Positions 8,921 to 16,480 of a DNA stretch of 59,871 nucleotides are shown one piece after another. Numbering within the stretch: position 1 is the first letter of the stretch; every line of letters begins with the position of its first letter. A program made the position numbers and the translations under genes. The DNA is taken from NCBI GenBank assembly GCA_020073395.1, contig JAIQFF010000012.1, positions 1 to 59,871 on the forward strand, written 5' to 3'. The stretch is from Terriglobia bacterium. GTDB lineage: Bacteria; Acidobacteriota; Terriglobia; Terriglobales; Acidobacteriaceae. A model generated the notes under the pieces. That model saw nothing but the letters and a program-made list of their open reading frames with translations, was not told the origin of the DNA and did not search any database.

Positions 8921-9922
8921 CTATTTCGTGGTGCTGGTTACGGTTTTGCTTGCTGCAATCAGCGCATCGACGTTGGTTTTATCCACCAGCGACGATCCCG
9001 TGTCCACAAACGCGGGGATGGGGGCAAAGCTGTCTTTCGCCCAATCATTCGTCAGCGTGGATAACTTGTGATGGTAGAGATCATCCAGGAATTTCACGCC
9101 TACAAAGCTCATGGTATAGGGCTTCTGCGAGATCGTGGCCGCGATCACGCCTTTCTGGATCCACGACAGCGTATCCTCGTCGGTGTCCATCGCCAGAATG
9201 ACCTTGTCCTTGACCGCATGTTGGCTCAGAACGGTGGCGACTTCTTTACCCGCAAGCGCCTCCAGGCAAACGAATGCGTCGGTGTGTTCCTTCTTATCGT
9301 TGCCCAGGATCTCGGTGGCGGTGTCGAAAGCGATGCGCGAATCGCCCTTCATGTCCACGACCCGAGTGATCTTTATTTGCGGAGTGGCTTCGAGTGCATC
9401 GCGGTAGCCGCGCAGGCGCTCCTTCAGGTTGGCCTGTTCGGGAATGGTAAACACGACCACGTTACCCTTGCCATTCAATTCCTTGGCCAGCCTCTGGCCG
9501 CCAATCTGCCCGGCATGGTAGTTGTCGGTTCCGATGAAGAAGAGTCGCTTGCTGGCGGGCGCGTCCGAGTCCACAGTGATCACGGGGATGCCAGCGGCGA
9601 TGGCGCGATCGATGTCATCTTTCAACAGAGCCGGATCGGCCACTGAGATCAGGATTCCGGTGGCCTTGCTCTGCACCGCCTGCTGCAACGCCTGCTGCTC
9701 CGCCTTGGCATCGTAGGTGTCTGGCCCCGCGAATTCGGAACGCACCTTGAGCTGCGCGGCAGCCTGGAACAACCCGGCCCCGCCGACTTGCCAGTAGGGA
9801 ATCTTGATGTTGGTGGAAATCAGGTAATACTTCTCATCAGCATCGTGGCCGGTTCCACAGCTGACCAGGAAAACCAGCAGAAAGCCGAGAACAACTCTGG
9901 CAGTTACGGTGAGGTGGCGCAT
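8921..9922 (-). CDS. sugar-type ABC transporter substrate-binding lipoprotein (RbsB-like)
   Basis: 333 residues from the ATG at 9922, which follows a strong AAGGAGGG site; a start at 9946 is less likely. The N-terminus has a lipobox (FLLVFLVSC-G), so it is a lipidated periplasmic protein. The rest is a type I periplasmic binding fold related to LacI/RbsB: IKIPYWQVGGAG, GILISVADPALLKDDIDRAI, GIPVITVDSDAP, FIGTDNYHAGQIGG and LAMDTDEDTL. Such proteins deliver a monosaccharide or autoinducer-like ligand to an ABC permease. No permease or ATPase gene is adjacent, so it is an orphan in this window. The ligand cannot be assigned. It lies 27 bp upstream of the M24 peptidase gene and may be cotranscribed with it. 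Confidence 0.88.
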   Translation of the reverse strand: MRHLTVTARVVLGFLLVFLVSCGTGHDADEKYYLISTNIKIPYWQVGGAGLFQAAAQLKVRSEFAGPDTYDAKAEQQALQQAVQSKATGILISVADPALLKDDIDRAIAAGIPVITVDSDAPASKRLFFIGTDNYHAGQIGGQRLAKELNGKGNVVVFTIPEQANLKERLRGYRDALEATPQIKITRVVDMKGDSRIAFDTATEILGNDKKEHTDAFVCLEALAGKEVATVLSQHAVKDKVILAMDTDEDTLSWIQKGVIAATISQKPYTMSFVGVKFLDDLYHHKLSTLTNDWAKDSFAPIPAFVDTGSSLVDKTNVDALIAASKTVTSTTK

Positions 9923-10013
9923 CGGACCCTCCTTGCGAACCGACATGACTCGCGCCCGATTGGACGCGAAACGGTAAGGATTCTAAACCCGCGTGCAGCG
10001 AAAAGAAAGGATT

Positions 10014-10087
10014 TGAATGGAGGACTGGCGTCCCGCCCGTCCCAGTACAAAAACGGGCGAGGATGCCCGTGCTCCATTGTCCATTCC
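10014..10087. repeat. GC-rich palindrome at the 3' end of the GT2 gene
   Basis: Outer arms GAATGGA / TCCATTC and inner arms CGCCCGT / ACGGGCG form a nested inverted repeat. It ends 8 bp from the stop codon of the glycosyltransferase gene. No U-tract follows, so it is not a standard intrinsic terminator. Confidence 0.55.
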
Positions 10088-10095
10088 AAAGGCGG

Positions 10096-11595
10096 CTATA
10101 CGCCCACCGGGAACGGCTTGGTGTGAGTCTCCGCGCTCAGGGACAAGCCCGAGAAGCGGCCTTGCAACAATGACATCAACCCTGTGTACCAGTACCCGAC
10201 GACGAACAAGACCAGAAAGGGCACGGTGATGTAGTTCTCGTTCGCGATGGCGTAATAGACCGTCAGCGCGAAATAGCTGCCGATCAGAAGTTCAACCCAG
10301 GGAACCCAACCCAGACGGCGCCGGTACTTGGAGGCGTTAATTCGGTCCGTTTTCAGCTCCACACGATATTTGGGAGTGCGCGCGAAGGCTGACTTCTTGC
10401 CAATCAGCGCTTCCAGCACGGCGCGCGTATTGGTGACGGTCAGGCCGATGCCCAGTGCCATCAGAAATGGCAGATAGAGCAGGGCCCGCGGCCAACTCTT
10501 GGGAAAGAGCTCGCGCTGTGAGACCAGGTAGAAACTGGAAATCGAAAAAGTGGACGCCAGGAACAGCGGCAGATCGATGTACAACATCTGGAACCATCCC
10601 TGGTAAAAACGGATGATCATGGCCGGCAGCAGCAGCACCGAAAGCACGACCATCAAGGGATAGCTGAGATTCGCAGTCAGGTGATACCAGGCTTCCACCT
10701 TCACGCGAAAGGGCTGATCACTCTTGATTACGCTGGGAAGGATCTTCTTGGCGGTCTGGATCAGGCCCTTGGCCCAGCGCGCCTGCTGGGTCTTGAAAGC
10801 AGTCATTTCTACCGGCAGCTCGGCCGGACACTCCACGTCCTGCAGGTAAATGAACTTCCATCCTTTGAGTTGCGCCCGGTAGGAAAGGTCGGTGTCTTCG
10901 GTGAGGGTGTCGTGCTGCCAGCCTCCGGCTTCGTCAATCGCATTGCGGCGCCAGATTCCTGCCGTGCCATTGAAATTGAAGAAGGTGTTGCTGCGGGCTC
11001 GCCCGGAATGTTCCAGCACGAAGTGTCCATCCAGCAGGATGGCCTCGACCTCAGTAAGAAAGGAATAGTTGCGGTTGATGTGGGTCCAGCGGGTTTGCAC
11101 CATGCCGATTTTCGGATCGGTCAAATGGTGGATGGTGCGCATCAGGAAATCTTCGGGCGGAACAAAATCGGCGTCAAAGATGGCAATAAACTCGCCCTTC
11201 GCCGTTTTCATGCCTTCCGCCAGCGCACCGGCCTTATAACCTTCACGATTGGTGCGGTGATGGTAGGTGACCGGGAAGCCGCGAGCAGCGTGTTGCTCAA
11301 CCAGGCCCTGCGCAACGGCCTGGGTCTCATCGGTGGAGTCGTCCAGAACCTGGACGTCCAGCTTTTCCAGCGGATACTGCAGGCGGCAAACCGCGTCCAG
11401 CAGACGCTCAATGACAAACTGCTCGTTGAAAATAGGAAGCTGCACCGTCACTCGGGGCAGGTTCGAAAAATGGCCAGCCGGATCTACGGTGCGATTCTCT
11501 TTGTGCTTGTAATAAAGATAGACCAGTACGTAGCGGTGCAAACCGTACGACGCCAGCAGGATAAGAACCACGAAGTAGGGCACCAGCAGCGCCAT
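10096..11595 (-). CDS. processive family 2 glycosyltransferase, membrane-bound (cellulose synthase-like)
   Basis: 499 residues. Residues 1-20 form a membrane segment, about 45-280 the GT-A catalytic domain, and about 310-470 several further membrane segments. The D,D,D,QxxRW signature of processive beta-glycosyltransferases is complete: VLDDSTDE, IFDADFVP, LTEDTDLSYR and QQARWAKG. These enzymes polymerise or transfer sugars from nucleotide sugars at the inner face of the membrane; the product is unknown, and no PilZ domain or cellulose accessory gene is nearby. The reading frame stays open for about 65 codons upstream of the ATG (including FLDTTFKGLYHANAFD) without an ATG, GTG or TTG, so a frameshift or unusual start is possible. 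Confidence 0.88.
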   Translation of the reverse strand: MALLVPYFVVLILLASYGLHRYVLVYLYYKHKENRTVDPAGHFSNLPRVTVQLPIFNEQFVIERLLDAVCRLQYPLEKLDVQVLDDSTDETQAVAQGLVEQHAARGFPVTYHHRTNREGYKAGALAEGMKTAKGEFIAIFDADFVPPEDFLMRTIHHLTDPKIGMVQTRWTHINRNYSFLTEVEAILLDGHFVLEHSGRARSNTFFNFNGTAGIWRRNAIDEAGGWQHDTLTEDTDLSYRAQLKGWKFIYLQDVECPAELPVEMTAFKTQQARWAKGLIQTAKKILPSVIKSDQPFRVKVEAWYHLTANLSYPLMVVLSVLLLPAMIIRFYQGWFQMLYIDLPLFLASTFSISSFYLVSQRELFPKSWPRALLYLPFLMALGIGLTVTNTRAVLEALIGKKSAFARTPKYRVELKTDRINASKYRRRLGWVPWVELLIGSYFALTVYYAIANENYITVPFLVLFVVGYWYTGLMSLLQGRFSGLSLSAETHTKPFPVGV

Positions 11596-11786
11596 GTCAA
11601 AAGCGTTGGCGTGATAAAGGCCCTTGAAAGTGGTGTCGAGAAAATGCTGACGAATGTACTGGCCGATGCCCCGCGAGGCAACGAAAGCGGCAAGAGTTTG
11701 AATCGAGATCGACGTGATGCCCAGGGGATCGTCTCCAGTCGGTCCCGACGGACCAGCCCAAGACTGTTCATTGTACCTGAAGCCAG

Positions 11787-11926
11787 GTGTGGGTCGGACA
11801 CTCTTGTCCGACGCTTTTGGCGTTGATTTTGCTTGGATTGTCCGTTGCCCGGTATTTGACTAACGAATGAATTCCTATTGCCAAAGTCCAAGTCAAAGGC
11901 GACGGACAAGAGTGTCCGTCCCACAC
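11787..11926. repeat. family A palindromic element, copy 2
   Basis: 140 bp. The left arm gtgtgggtcggacactcttg is matched by a right arm ending in gtgtccgtcccacac. The core shares sequence with copy 1. The right end is 6 bp from the stop codon of mqnC. Confidence 0.85.
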
Positions 11927-11932
11927 AACTTC

Positions 11933-12979
11933 TTAGTTCAGGAAGTAGGTGCGGTAGAGCGTGTCGCGCTGGGCGGGCCTGAATCCGGCGTCGCGGATGA
12001 TGCGGCGCAACTCTTCTTCCGTGGTGCAATTGGTCACACCGGCAGCGCGCACGACGTTTTCCTCAAGCATCACCGATCCCACGTCGTTGCCGCCAAAGCG
12101 CAGCCCCATCTGGCAGACTTTCAATCCCTGGGTCACCCAGCTCGACTGAACATTCAGGAAGTTCGAAAGGTACAACCGGGAGATGGCCAGGACTTTTAAG
12201 TATTCGACCGCGGTGGCCTCGTCCCAATGCCGGCCGCCCAGGGCCGTGTTTTGGGGCTGGAAGCTCCAGGGGATGAACGCGGTAAAGCCGCCGGTCTCTT
12301 CCTGCAACTCGTAGAGGCGCTGGAAGTGATTGACGCGATTCTCAATGTTCTCGCCCACGCCAAACATCATGGTGGCGGTGGTGCGCATGCCCAGTTTGTG
12401 TGCGGTGCGATGCACGTTGAGCCAGTCCTCGGTCAGGCACTTGAGCCGCGCGATCTTGTATCGGACCTCATCGTCGAGAATTTCGGCGCCGCCTCCGGGA
12501 ATGGAATCGAGCCCGGCATCGCGCAAGCGAATAATGGTGTCGCGAATACTCAACTCGCTGTACTCCGCTATGGCGATGACTTCTGACGCGGAATAGCAGT
12601 GCAGGTGAACCTTCGGGAAGCGCTGCTTGATCCCGCTCAGCATCTTCTCGTGCCACTCGATCTTGAGATCGGGATGCAGACCGCCCTGCATCAGCACGCC
12701 CGTACCCCCCAGTTCGACGGTTTCACGAATCTTGTCATAGATGGTGTCGAACTCGAGAATGTAGCCCTCTTTGGCGGCGGGCCCCTTCAAGGGACGGTAA
12801 AAGGCACAGAAGGTGCAATACTCGGTGCAAAAATTCGTATAGTTGATGTTGCGGTCGATGACGTAAGTGGCGACGCCTTCGGGATGAAGCCGGTGGCGCA
12901 CCGCGTCGGCTTCCATGCCGATGCCAATAAGATCGTCGGAGCGGAACAGGTCGAGGGCTTGCTGTTTGGTCAGGGACAT
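11933..12979 (-). CDS. mqnC: dehypoxanthine futalosine cyclase MqnC (radical SAM)
   Basis: 348 residues. MqnC cyclises dehypoxanthine futalosine with a 5'-deoxyadenosyl radical in the futalosine menaquinone pathway. The radical SAM cluster motif is CTEYCTFC (CxxxCxxC) near residue 52-59, followed by AFYRP. Other family segments are GGTGVLMQGGLHPDL, HCYSASEV, DSIPGGGAEIL (the PGGGAE loop of MqnC/MqnE/CofG), TATMMFGVGE and RFGGNDVGSVMLEENVV. Length and motif set fit MqnC better than MqnE. It probably belongs to one transcription unit with mqnA and dedA. A TAGAAT box lies 21 nt before the ATG on the minus strand. Confidence 0.95.
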   Translation of the reverse strand: MSLTKQQALDLFRSDDLIGIGMEADAVRHRLHPEGVATYVIDRNINYTNFCTEYCTFCAFYRPLKGPAAKEGYILEFDTIYDKIRETVELGGTGVLMQGGLHPDLKIEWHEKMLSGIKQRFPKVHLHCYSASEVIAIAEYSELSIRDTIIRLRDAGLDSIPGGGAEILDDEVRYKIARLKCLTEDWLNVHRTAHKLGMRTTATMMFGVGENIENRVNHFQRLYELQEETGGFTAFIPWSFQPQNTALGGRHWDEATAVEYLKVLAISRLYLSNFLNVQSSWVTQGLKVCQMGLRFGGNDVGSVMLEENVVRAAGVTNCTTEEELRRIIRDAGFRPAQRDTLYRTYFLN

Positions 12980-13050
12980 GGCGTTCGGACCGCTGTTGAG
13001 ATTCTAGCGGACTCGGCGGTCAGTGCCAAATGCATGACCCCCAAAGGATT

Positions 13051-13201
13051 TGTCATCCCGGGCGCTGTCTCGACCCGCGCTGGCGCGGCGAGAGCAAGTC
13101 GAGGGACCCCTACCGGGCCGTAGACCCATCCATTCATAGGGATTCTTCGACTCCGCGAGATGTTTGGCAAGCGAAGCATCTCGCTCCGCCCAGGATGACA
13201 G
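13051..13201. repeat. family B palindromic element, copy with inner hairpins
   Basis: The left end tgtcatcccgggcg pairs with the right end cgcccaggatgaca. Inner parts include the hairpin gagatg...catctc. It lies between dedA and mqnC and ends 5 bp from the dedA stop codon. Confidence 0.75.
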
Positions 13202-13206
13202 AGAAC

Positions 13207-13827
13207 CTAAGCCATGGCGGCCCTGTTCTTGTAGCGGTAGTACTGGAGCAATGAAGCAATACCGCCGATCACTCCCAGTCCAATCAGTGTAAACAGCGCT
13301 GGTTTGTAGTATTGCGAGAAGAACCTGACGATGTGTCGGCCATAGATCGCACCCAGGCCCGCTACTATGGTGAAACGAACTCCACGACCCAGCGCGAGCG
13401 CTGCCACAAAATTCTTGCGGGAGTATTGCATGGCCCCGGCCGCCAGCAGAAAAGGGACAATCGGAAAGGGCGGCGGCAACAGAGCGGGGACTGCCACCGC
13501 AAAAAACCCCCAGCGTTCAAAGCGCTTGAAGACCTTGCCAGCTCTGCGCTTCGAGAGCTTGCGCTCGAAGGCCTCTTTGCCGCCCTTCCGCGCCAGGCCA
13601 TACGTGATGTACCCACCGATGACGGCGCCAACCGTGGCCATGAACGCGTAGTACCACCACAAGTGACGCTGGTGGGCGGCGAGGAGAATAGTCAGAACAT
13701 CCATACTCCCCGGCAACGGTACAACTGAATTGTCCGCCAGTGCCAGCAGAACCAGGCCCACACCACCCAGGTGCCGCAGCCAACTCCACACCGAAACCGC
13801 GATCAAAAAGTGAATCTGAGTTGGCAT
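13207..13827 (-). CDS. DedA / VTT-domain family membrane protein
   Basis: 206 residues with four to five hydrophobic segments. Family features are ADNSVVPLPGSMDVLTILLA near the N-terminus, GGYITYGLARKGGKEAFER (a G-x-x-x-G-type turn followed by basic residues), and FAVAVPALLPPPFPIVPFLLAAGAM, the proline-rich re-entrant region. DedA/VTT proteins act in lipid scrambling and envelope homeostasis, for example undecaprenyl-phosphate or phospholipid movement, but the substrate of this one is unknown. It sits between mqnA (56 bp upstream) and mqnC (with a repeat in between), all on the minus strand, suggesting cotranscription. No obvious link to quinone synthesis is known beyond both being membrane-related. 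Confidence 0.85.
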   Translation of the reverse strand: MPTQIHFLIAVSVWSWLRHLGGVGLVLLALADNSVVPLPGSMDVLTILLAAHQRHLWWYYAFMATVGAVIGGYITYGLARKGGKEAFERKLSKRRAGKVFKRFERWGFFAVAVPALLPPPFPIVPFLLAAGAMQYSRKNFVAALALGRGVRFTIVAGLGAIYGRHIVRFFSQYYKPALFTLIGLGVIGGIASLLQYYRYKNRAAMA

Positions 13828-13883
13828 TTCTACCTTAGAGACAACTTTTCAGGCTCGAGTGGTACGGCAAGACCCAGCGAGAG

Positions 13884-14720
13884 CTAAGTGGCGGCAATTT
13901 TGGCCACATCAAGAAAGCGCAATGGCGGCGCAACGGGCAGCGCGCCGCATTCGCTGGCATAACGATAGAAAAGCTGCAACCCGTCCAGGCACGCGGGATC
14001 AAGATCATAGTAGATATTTTCCGTCAGATAAGTCCTGATTTCAGACTCGCTCAAACCCAGGCGTGGAGCCCATTCCATGGCAATCCGGTCAAGATTGCCC
14101 GGCTGCAAACCGTGGTCGCGCGAATCTTGAAACACTCCCCCCAGATCGAGAGCCACGGGCGCATCCTTCAACGCTGATTGCCGGACCGCCCAAAAGGCGA
14201 ACACAAAAGGTTTGCCGGTCAAGCGAATCCATTCTTCGGCTAGATCGTAGGTGAGGTATCGCGAGCGATCGACCTTCAGTGCGGGATCCCCAATCACCAG
14301 GCCGGCGTCATGCGCCTCCATCATCTCTTCTATGTCCGGAGCCATGGGCGCAAAGCTCCTGCCCTCCCCCCACCACTTCGCAAACAACACTTTGGTCAGC
14401 GCTACAGATGTCAGGGACGAAGTGTCCAGAGCAACCGAGCGGATCTGGTCCAACGGAACTTTGCTGACCAGAAGGATGGAGCGAACTGGGCGACGCGAAG
14501 CAATGGCCACCCCGGGCAGAATGGCAAGCCCCGGAATGGTGGCATAGGCGGCCGCCGGAATGATGCCAATATCTGCTGACCCTGCAGCCAGATTGGCGGC
14601 GCACTGCGATGGCACCGTATAAGAGATATCGAAGGCCGAACCCGCGTCGCCATGCTCGAAATCCCACATCAGAGGGGCAGTATTAAGGTAGGAAATCGCG
14701 GAAATACGAAGCGGCTTCAT
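13884..14720 (-). CDS. mqnA: chorismate dehydratase MqnA (futalosine menaquinone pathway)
   Basis: 278 residues from the ATG at 14720 (MKPLRISAISYLNTAPLMWD). MqnA dehydrates chorismate to 3-enolpyruvylbenzoate, the first step of the futalosine route. Conserved parts are ISYLNTAPL, CAANLAAGSADIGIIPAAAY (the binding-protein-like active-site segment), PVRSILLVSKVPLDQIRSVALD, SSLTSVALTKVLF, and GDPAL followed by YDLAEEWIRLTGKPFVFAFW. All are typical. A longer in-frame extension to 14999 overlaps the divergent dprA gene and reads as non-protein-like sequence, so the short start is used. A TAAAAT box lies 14 nt upstream on the minus strand. The gene is divergent from dprA, sharing a compact promoter region of about 100 bp. 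Confidence 0.94.
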   Translation of the reverse strand: MKPLRISAISYLNTAPLMWDFEHGDAGSAFDISYTVPSQCAANLAAGSADIGIIPAAAYATIPGLAILPGVAIASRRPVRSILLVSKVPLDQIRSVALDTSSLTSVALTKVLFAKWWGEGRSFAPMAPDIEEMMEAHDAGLVIGDPALKVDRSRYLTYDLAEEWIRLTGKPFVFAFWAVRQSALKDAPVALDLGGVFQDSRDHGLQPGNLDRIAMEWAPRLGLSESEIRTYLTENIYYDLDPACLDGLQLFYRYASECGALPVAPPLRFLDVAKIAAT

Positions 14721-14763
14721 GCGTCCAATGTTCAATTTTAACAGAGGTGTGTGTCGGCTGACC

Positions 14764-14791
14764 TTGACATCGTTTTTTGCGGATGTATAGA
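14764..14791 (+). promoter_or_regulatory. sigma-70-type promoter of dprA
   Basis: A perfect -35 TTGACA at 14764-14769 and a -10 TATAGA at 14786-14791 are separated by 16 bp. The expected transcript starts near 14798 and carries a GGAGGTG ribosome site at 14811-14817, six nt before the GTG start of dprA. Confidence 0.65.
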
Positions 14792-14823
14792 GTCCGCGAG
14801 TCAGACGATGTGGAGGTGGTGCG

Positions 14824-15993
14824 GTGCCCGAAGCCCTGGCTGTGAGTCCCAAACCCCGCGAAAGCCTCGCTTTACAGTGGCTGGCTCTTGCCCTGACCCC
14901 ACGCCTCGGTCCTGCCAGAGCGCGGCGGCTGGTTGAACATTTCGGCGGCGTGCAGAACGTCTTCAAAGCCTCGCTGACCGAACTCGAAGCCACTGGCATT
15001 CAAACCGTTTCGGCGCAATCGCTCGGCACCGGTCAGTCGATGGAACTGGCGCATGACGAAATGGGACGGGTGGCGGCAGCCGGAGTGTCCGTCGTCTGCC
15101 TGGACGATTCCTGCTATCCGGCACAACTGAAACAGATTTACGATCCGCCGCTGGTCCTTTATGTGCGGGGAAATGTGGACGCTATCACCCAGCCCGGGAT
15201 CGCAGTCATAGGCACTCGCCACCCCACTCCCTACGGGCTCGGAATGGCGGAACGGCTGGCGTGCGATCTCGCCGCACGCGGCCTGGTCATTTTCAGCGGC
15301 CTGGCTCGCGGCGTGGACGCAGCCGCGCATCGCGGCGCCATCAATGCCAAAGGAAAAACGGTCGCGGTATTCGGCACCGGTGTGGACATTATCTATCCCA
15401 AGGAAAACACCCGGATCACGGAGCAGATGCTGGCTCTGGGGGGCGCGCTCATCTCCGAATTCCCCATGAACACATTCGCAGCACCGCAAAACTTCCCCAT
15501 TCGTAATCGCATCATCAGCGGTATTTCGATTGGGGTACTCGTGGTTGAAGCTGCGGAATACAGCGGCACCAGGATCACGTCACGCTGCGCGCTGGAGCAG
15601 AACCGCGAAGTGTTTGCTGTCCCCGGCAACGTCACCAACAAGAACTCCTGGGGACCCAACACGCTGATCAAACAGGGCGCCAAGCTCACCGCCACCTGGG
15701 AAGACGTTTGGGAAGAACTCCCTACGCCAGTACGACTTGCGCTGACTCCCGCCAGCAACGATGAATCGCAAGCGGGCAAGACTGCATCTCTATTCGGGGA
15801 AAGTGAGCTGCCCCCACACGAAAGAAAGATCCTGAAACTCTTGAAGGCCGACGAAGCCACCCACATCGACGAAATCGTGGAACTACTGGAACTGGATCTG
15901 TCATCGTCCGAAATCTTCGCCGCATTGTTCGAGCTGGAGCTGGCAGGGAAAGTGAAGCAGATGCCGGGAAAGAATTTTGTAAAAAGCTTCTAG
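14824..15993 (+). CDS. dprA: DNA processing protein DprA
   Basis: 389 residues from a GTG start with a well-spaced GGAGGTG site. DprA loads RecA on incoming single-stranded DNA during natural transformation. An N-terminal helix-hairpin-helix/SAM-like region (about 10-75) is followed by the Rossmann-fold DprA domain (about 90-300): IAVIGTRHPTPYG, IFSGLARGVDAAAHRGAI, GTGVDIIYPKEN, SEFPMNTFAAPQNFPIRNRIISG and EYSGTRITSRCALEQNREVFAVPGN. A C-terminal winged-helix domain (about 325-389) ends in GKNFVKSF. The stop codon TAG lies inside the left inverted repeat of the downstream element. In many bacteria topA follows dprA directly; here a palindrome-flanked insert separates them. Confidence 0.95.
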   Translation: MPEALAVSPKPRESLALQWLALALTPRLGPARARRLVEHFGGVQNVFKASLTELEATGIQTVSAQSLGTGQSMELAHDEMGRVAAAGVSVVCLDDSCYPAQLKQIYDPPLVLYVRGNVDAITQPGIAVIGTRHPTPYGLGMAERLACDLAARGLVIFSGLARGVDAAAHRGAINAKGKTVAVFGTGVDIIYPKENTRITEQMLALGGALISEFPMNTFAAPQNFPIRNRIISGISIGVLVVEAAEYSGTRITSRCALEQNREVFAVPGNVTNKNSWGPNTLIKQGAKLTATWEDVWEELPTPVRLALTPASNDESQAGKTASLFGESELPPHERKILKLLKADEATHIDEIVELLELDLSSSEIFAALFELELAGKVKQMPGKNFVKSF

Positions 15994-16412
15994 CTTCTGG
16001 CTCATGGGAGGCGCTTTCGATGGAAGACTTCAAAGACTTGCGGGTGTGGCAGAAGGCGTACGAACTGACGCTCGCTGTGTATCAAAAGAGCGGAACCTTT
16101 CCGAAGGAAGAAATGTATGGGCTTACTAGTCAGCTTCGTCGGGCGACAATGTCGATCGGCGCGAATATTGCTGAGGGATGCGGTCGCAGGTCAGATCCGG
16201 AGATGCGTCGTTTCCTGCAAATCGCTCGCGGCTCGGCAAACGAAGTGGAATACATCTGCTTCTGGCGCGAGATCTAGAGTTTTTGTCGGCGGACGACTTC
16301 AAGGATTTAGAAGCTCTGGTACTAGAAATTCAGCGCATGCTGGCCTCTCTTGTGCAACGTCTGTCGGTCGTCGTTTTGGCCAGGAGCTAGCAGCCAGAAG
16401 CTAGAAGCTTTT
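15982..16412. mobile_element. family C element flanked by 21-bp perfect inverted repeats, carrying a four-helix-bundle gene
   Basis: The left repeat at 15982-16002 (aaaagcttctagcttctggc plus t) and the right repeat at 16392-16412 are exact reverse complements over 21 bp. Between them is one gene for a four-helix-bundle protein, now frameshifted. The element lies between dprA and topA, and its left repeat supplies the dprA stop codon. Related gene-less palindromes are at 5591 and 19742. No transposase is present. That it is or was mobile is inference from the arms, the position and the related short copies. Confidence 0.6.
16020..16390 (+). pseudogene. four-helix-bundle protein (23S rRNA IVS-type), single-base frameshift
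   Basis: Begins MEDFKDLRVWQKAYELTLAV, with QLRRATMSIGANIAEGCGRR in the middle, the signature of the IVS-encoded four-helix-bundle family (related to Avd proteins of diversity-generating retroelements). The first frame stops at 16277 after 85 residues. The missing C-terminal helices (LLLARDLEFLSADDFKDLEA and onward) are in another frame up to 16390. The sequence tacatctg at about 16250-16258 reads correctly if one C is restored (tac-cat-ctg), so a one-base deletion explains the break. Repaired length is about 123 residues, normal for the family. A GGGAGG site precedes the ATG. The role of these proteins outside rRNA is not known. The deletion could also be a sequencing or assembly error. Confidence 0.8.
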
Positions 16413-16420
16413 CCCAAAAC

Positions 16421-16450
16421 TTGTTGCCACCACGGTATTCATGCTAGCTT
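16421..16450 (+). promoter_or_regulatory. possible topA promoter
   Basis: TTGTTG at 16421-16426, an 18-bp spacer and TAGCTT at 16445-16450, followed by an AGAGGA site and the TTG start of topA. The -10 is poor, so this is tentative. It begins just beyond the right arm of the inserted element, so topA may need its own promoter now. Confidence 0.3.
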
Positions 16451-16480
16451 CAAAACCAGTAACCACCATCAGAGGACACA

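Noticed and set aside
10681..11826. A 381-codon open frame on the plus strand opposite the GT2 gene
   Set aside because: It is a high-GC shadow of the glycosyltransferase frame; it shows no family motif and the minus-strand gene has all catalytic motifs.
14721..14999. Longer MqnA N-terminus to 14999
   Set aside because: It would overlap the dprA start and promoter and reads as non-protein-like; MKPLRIS at 14720 is the family start.
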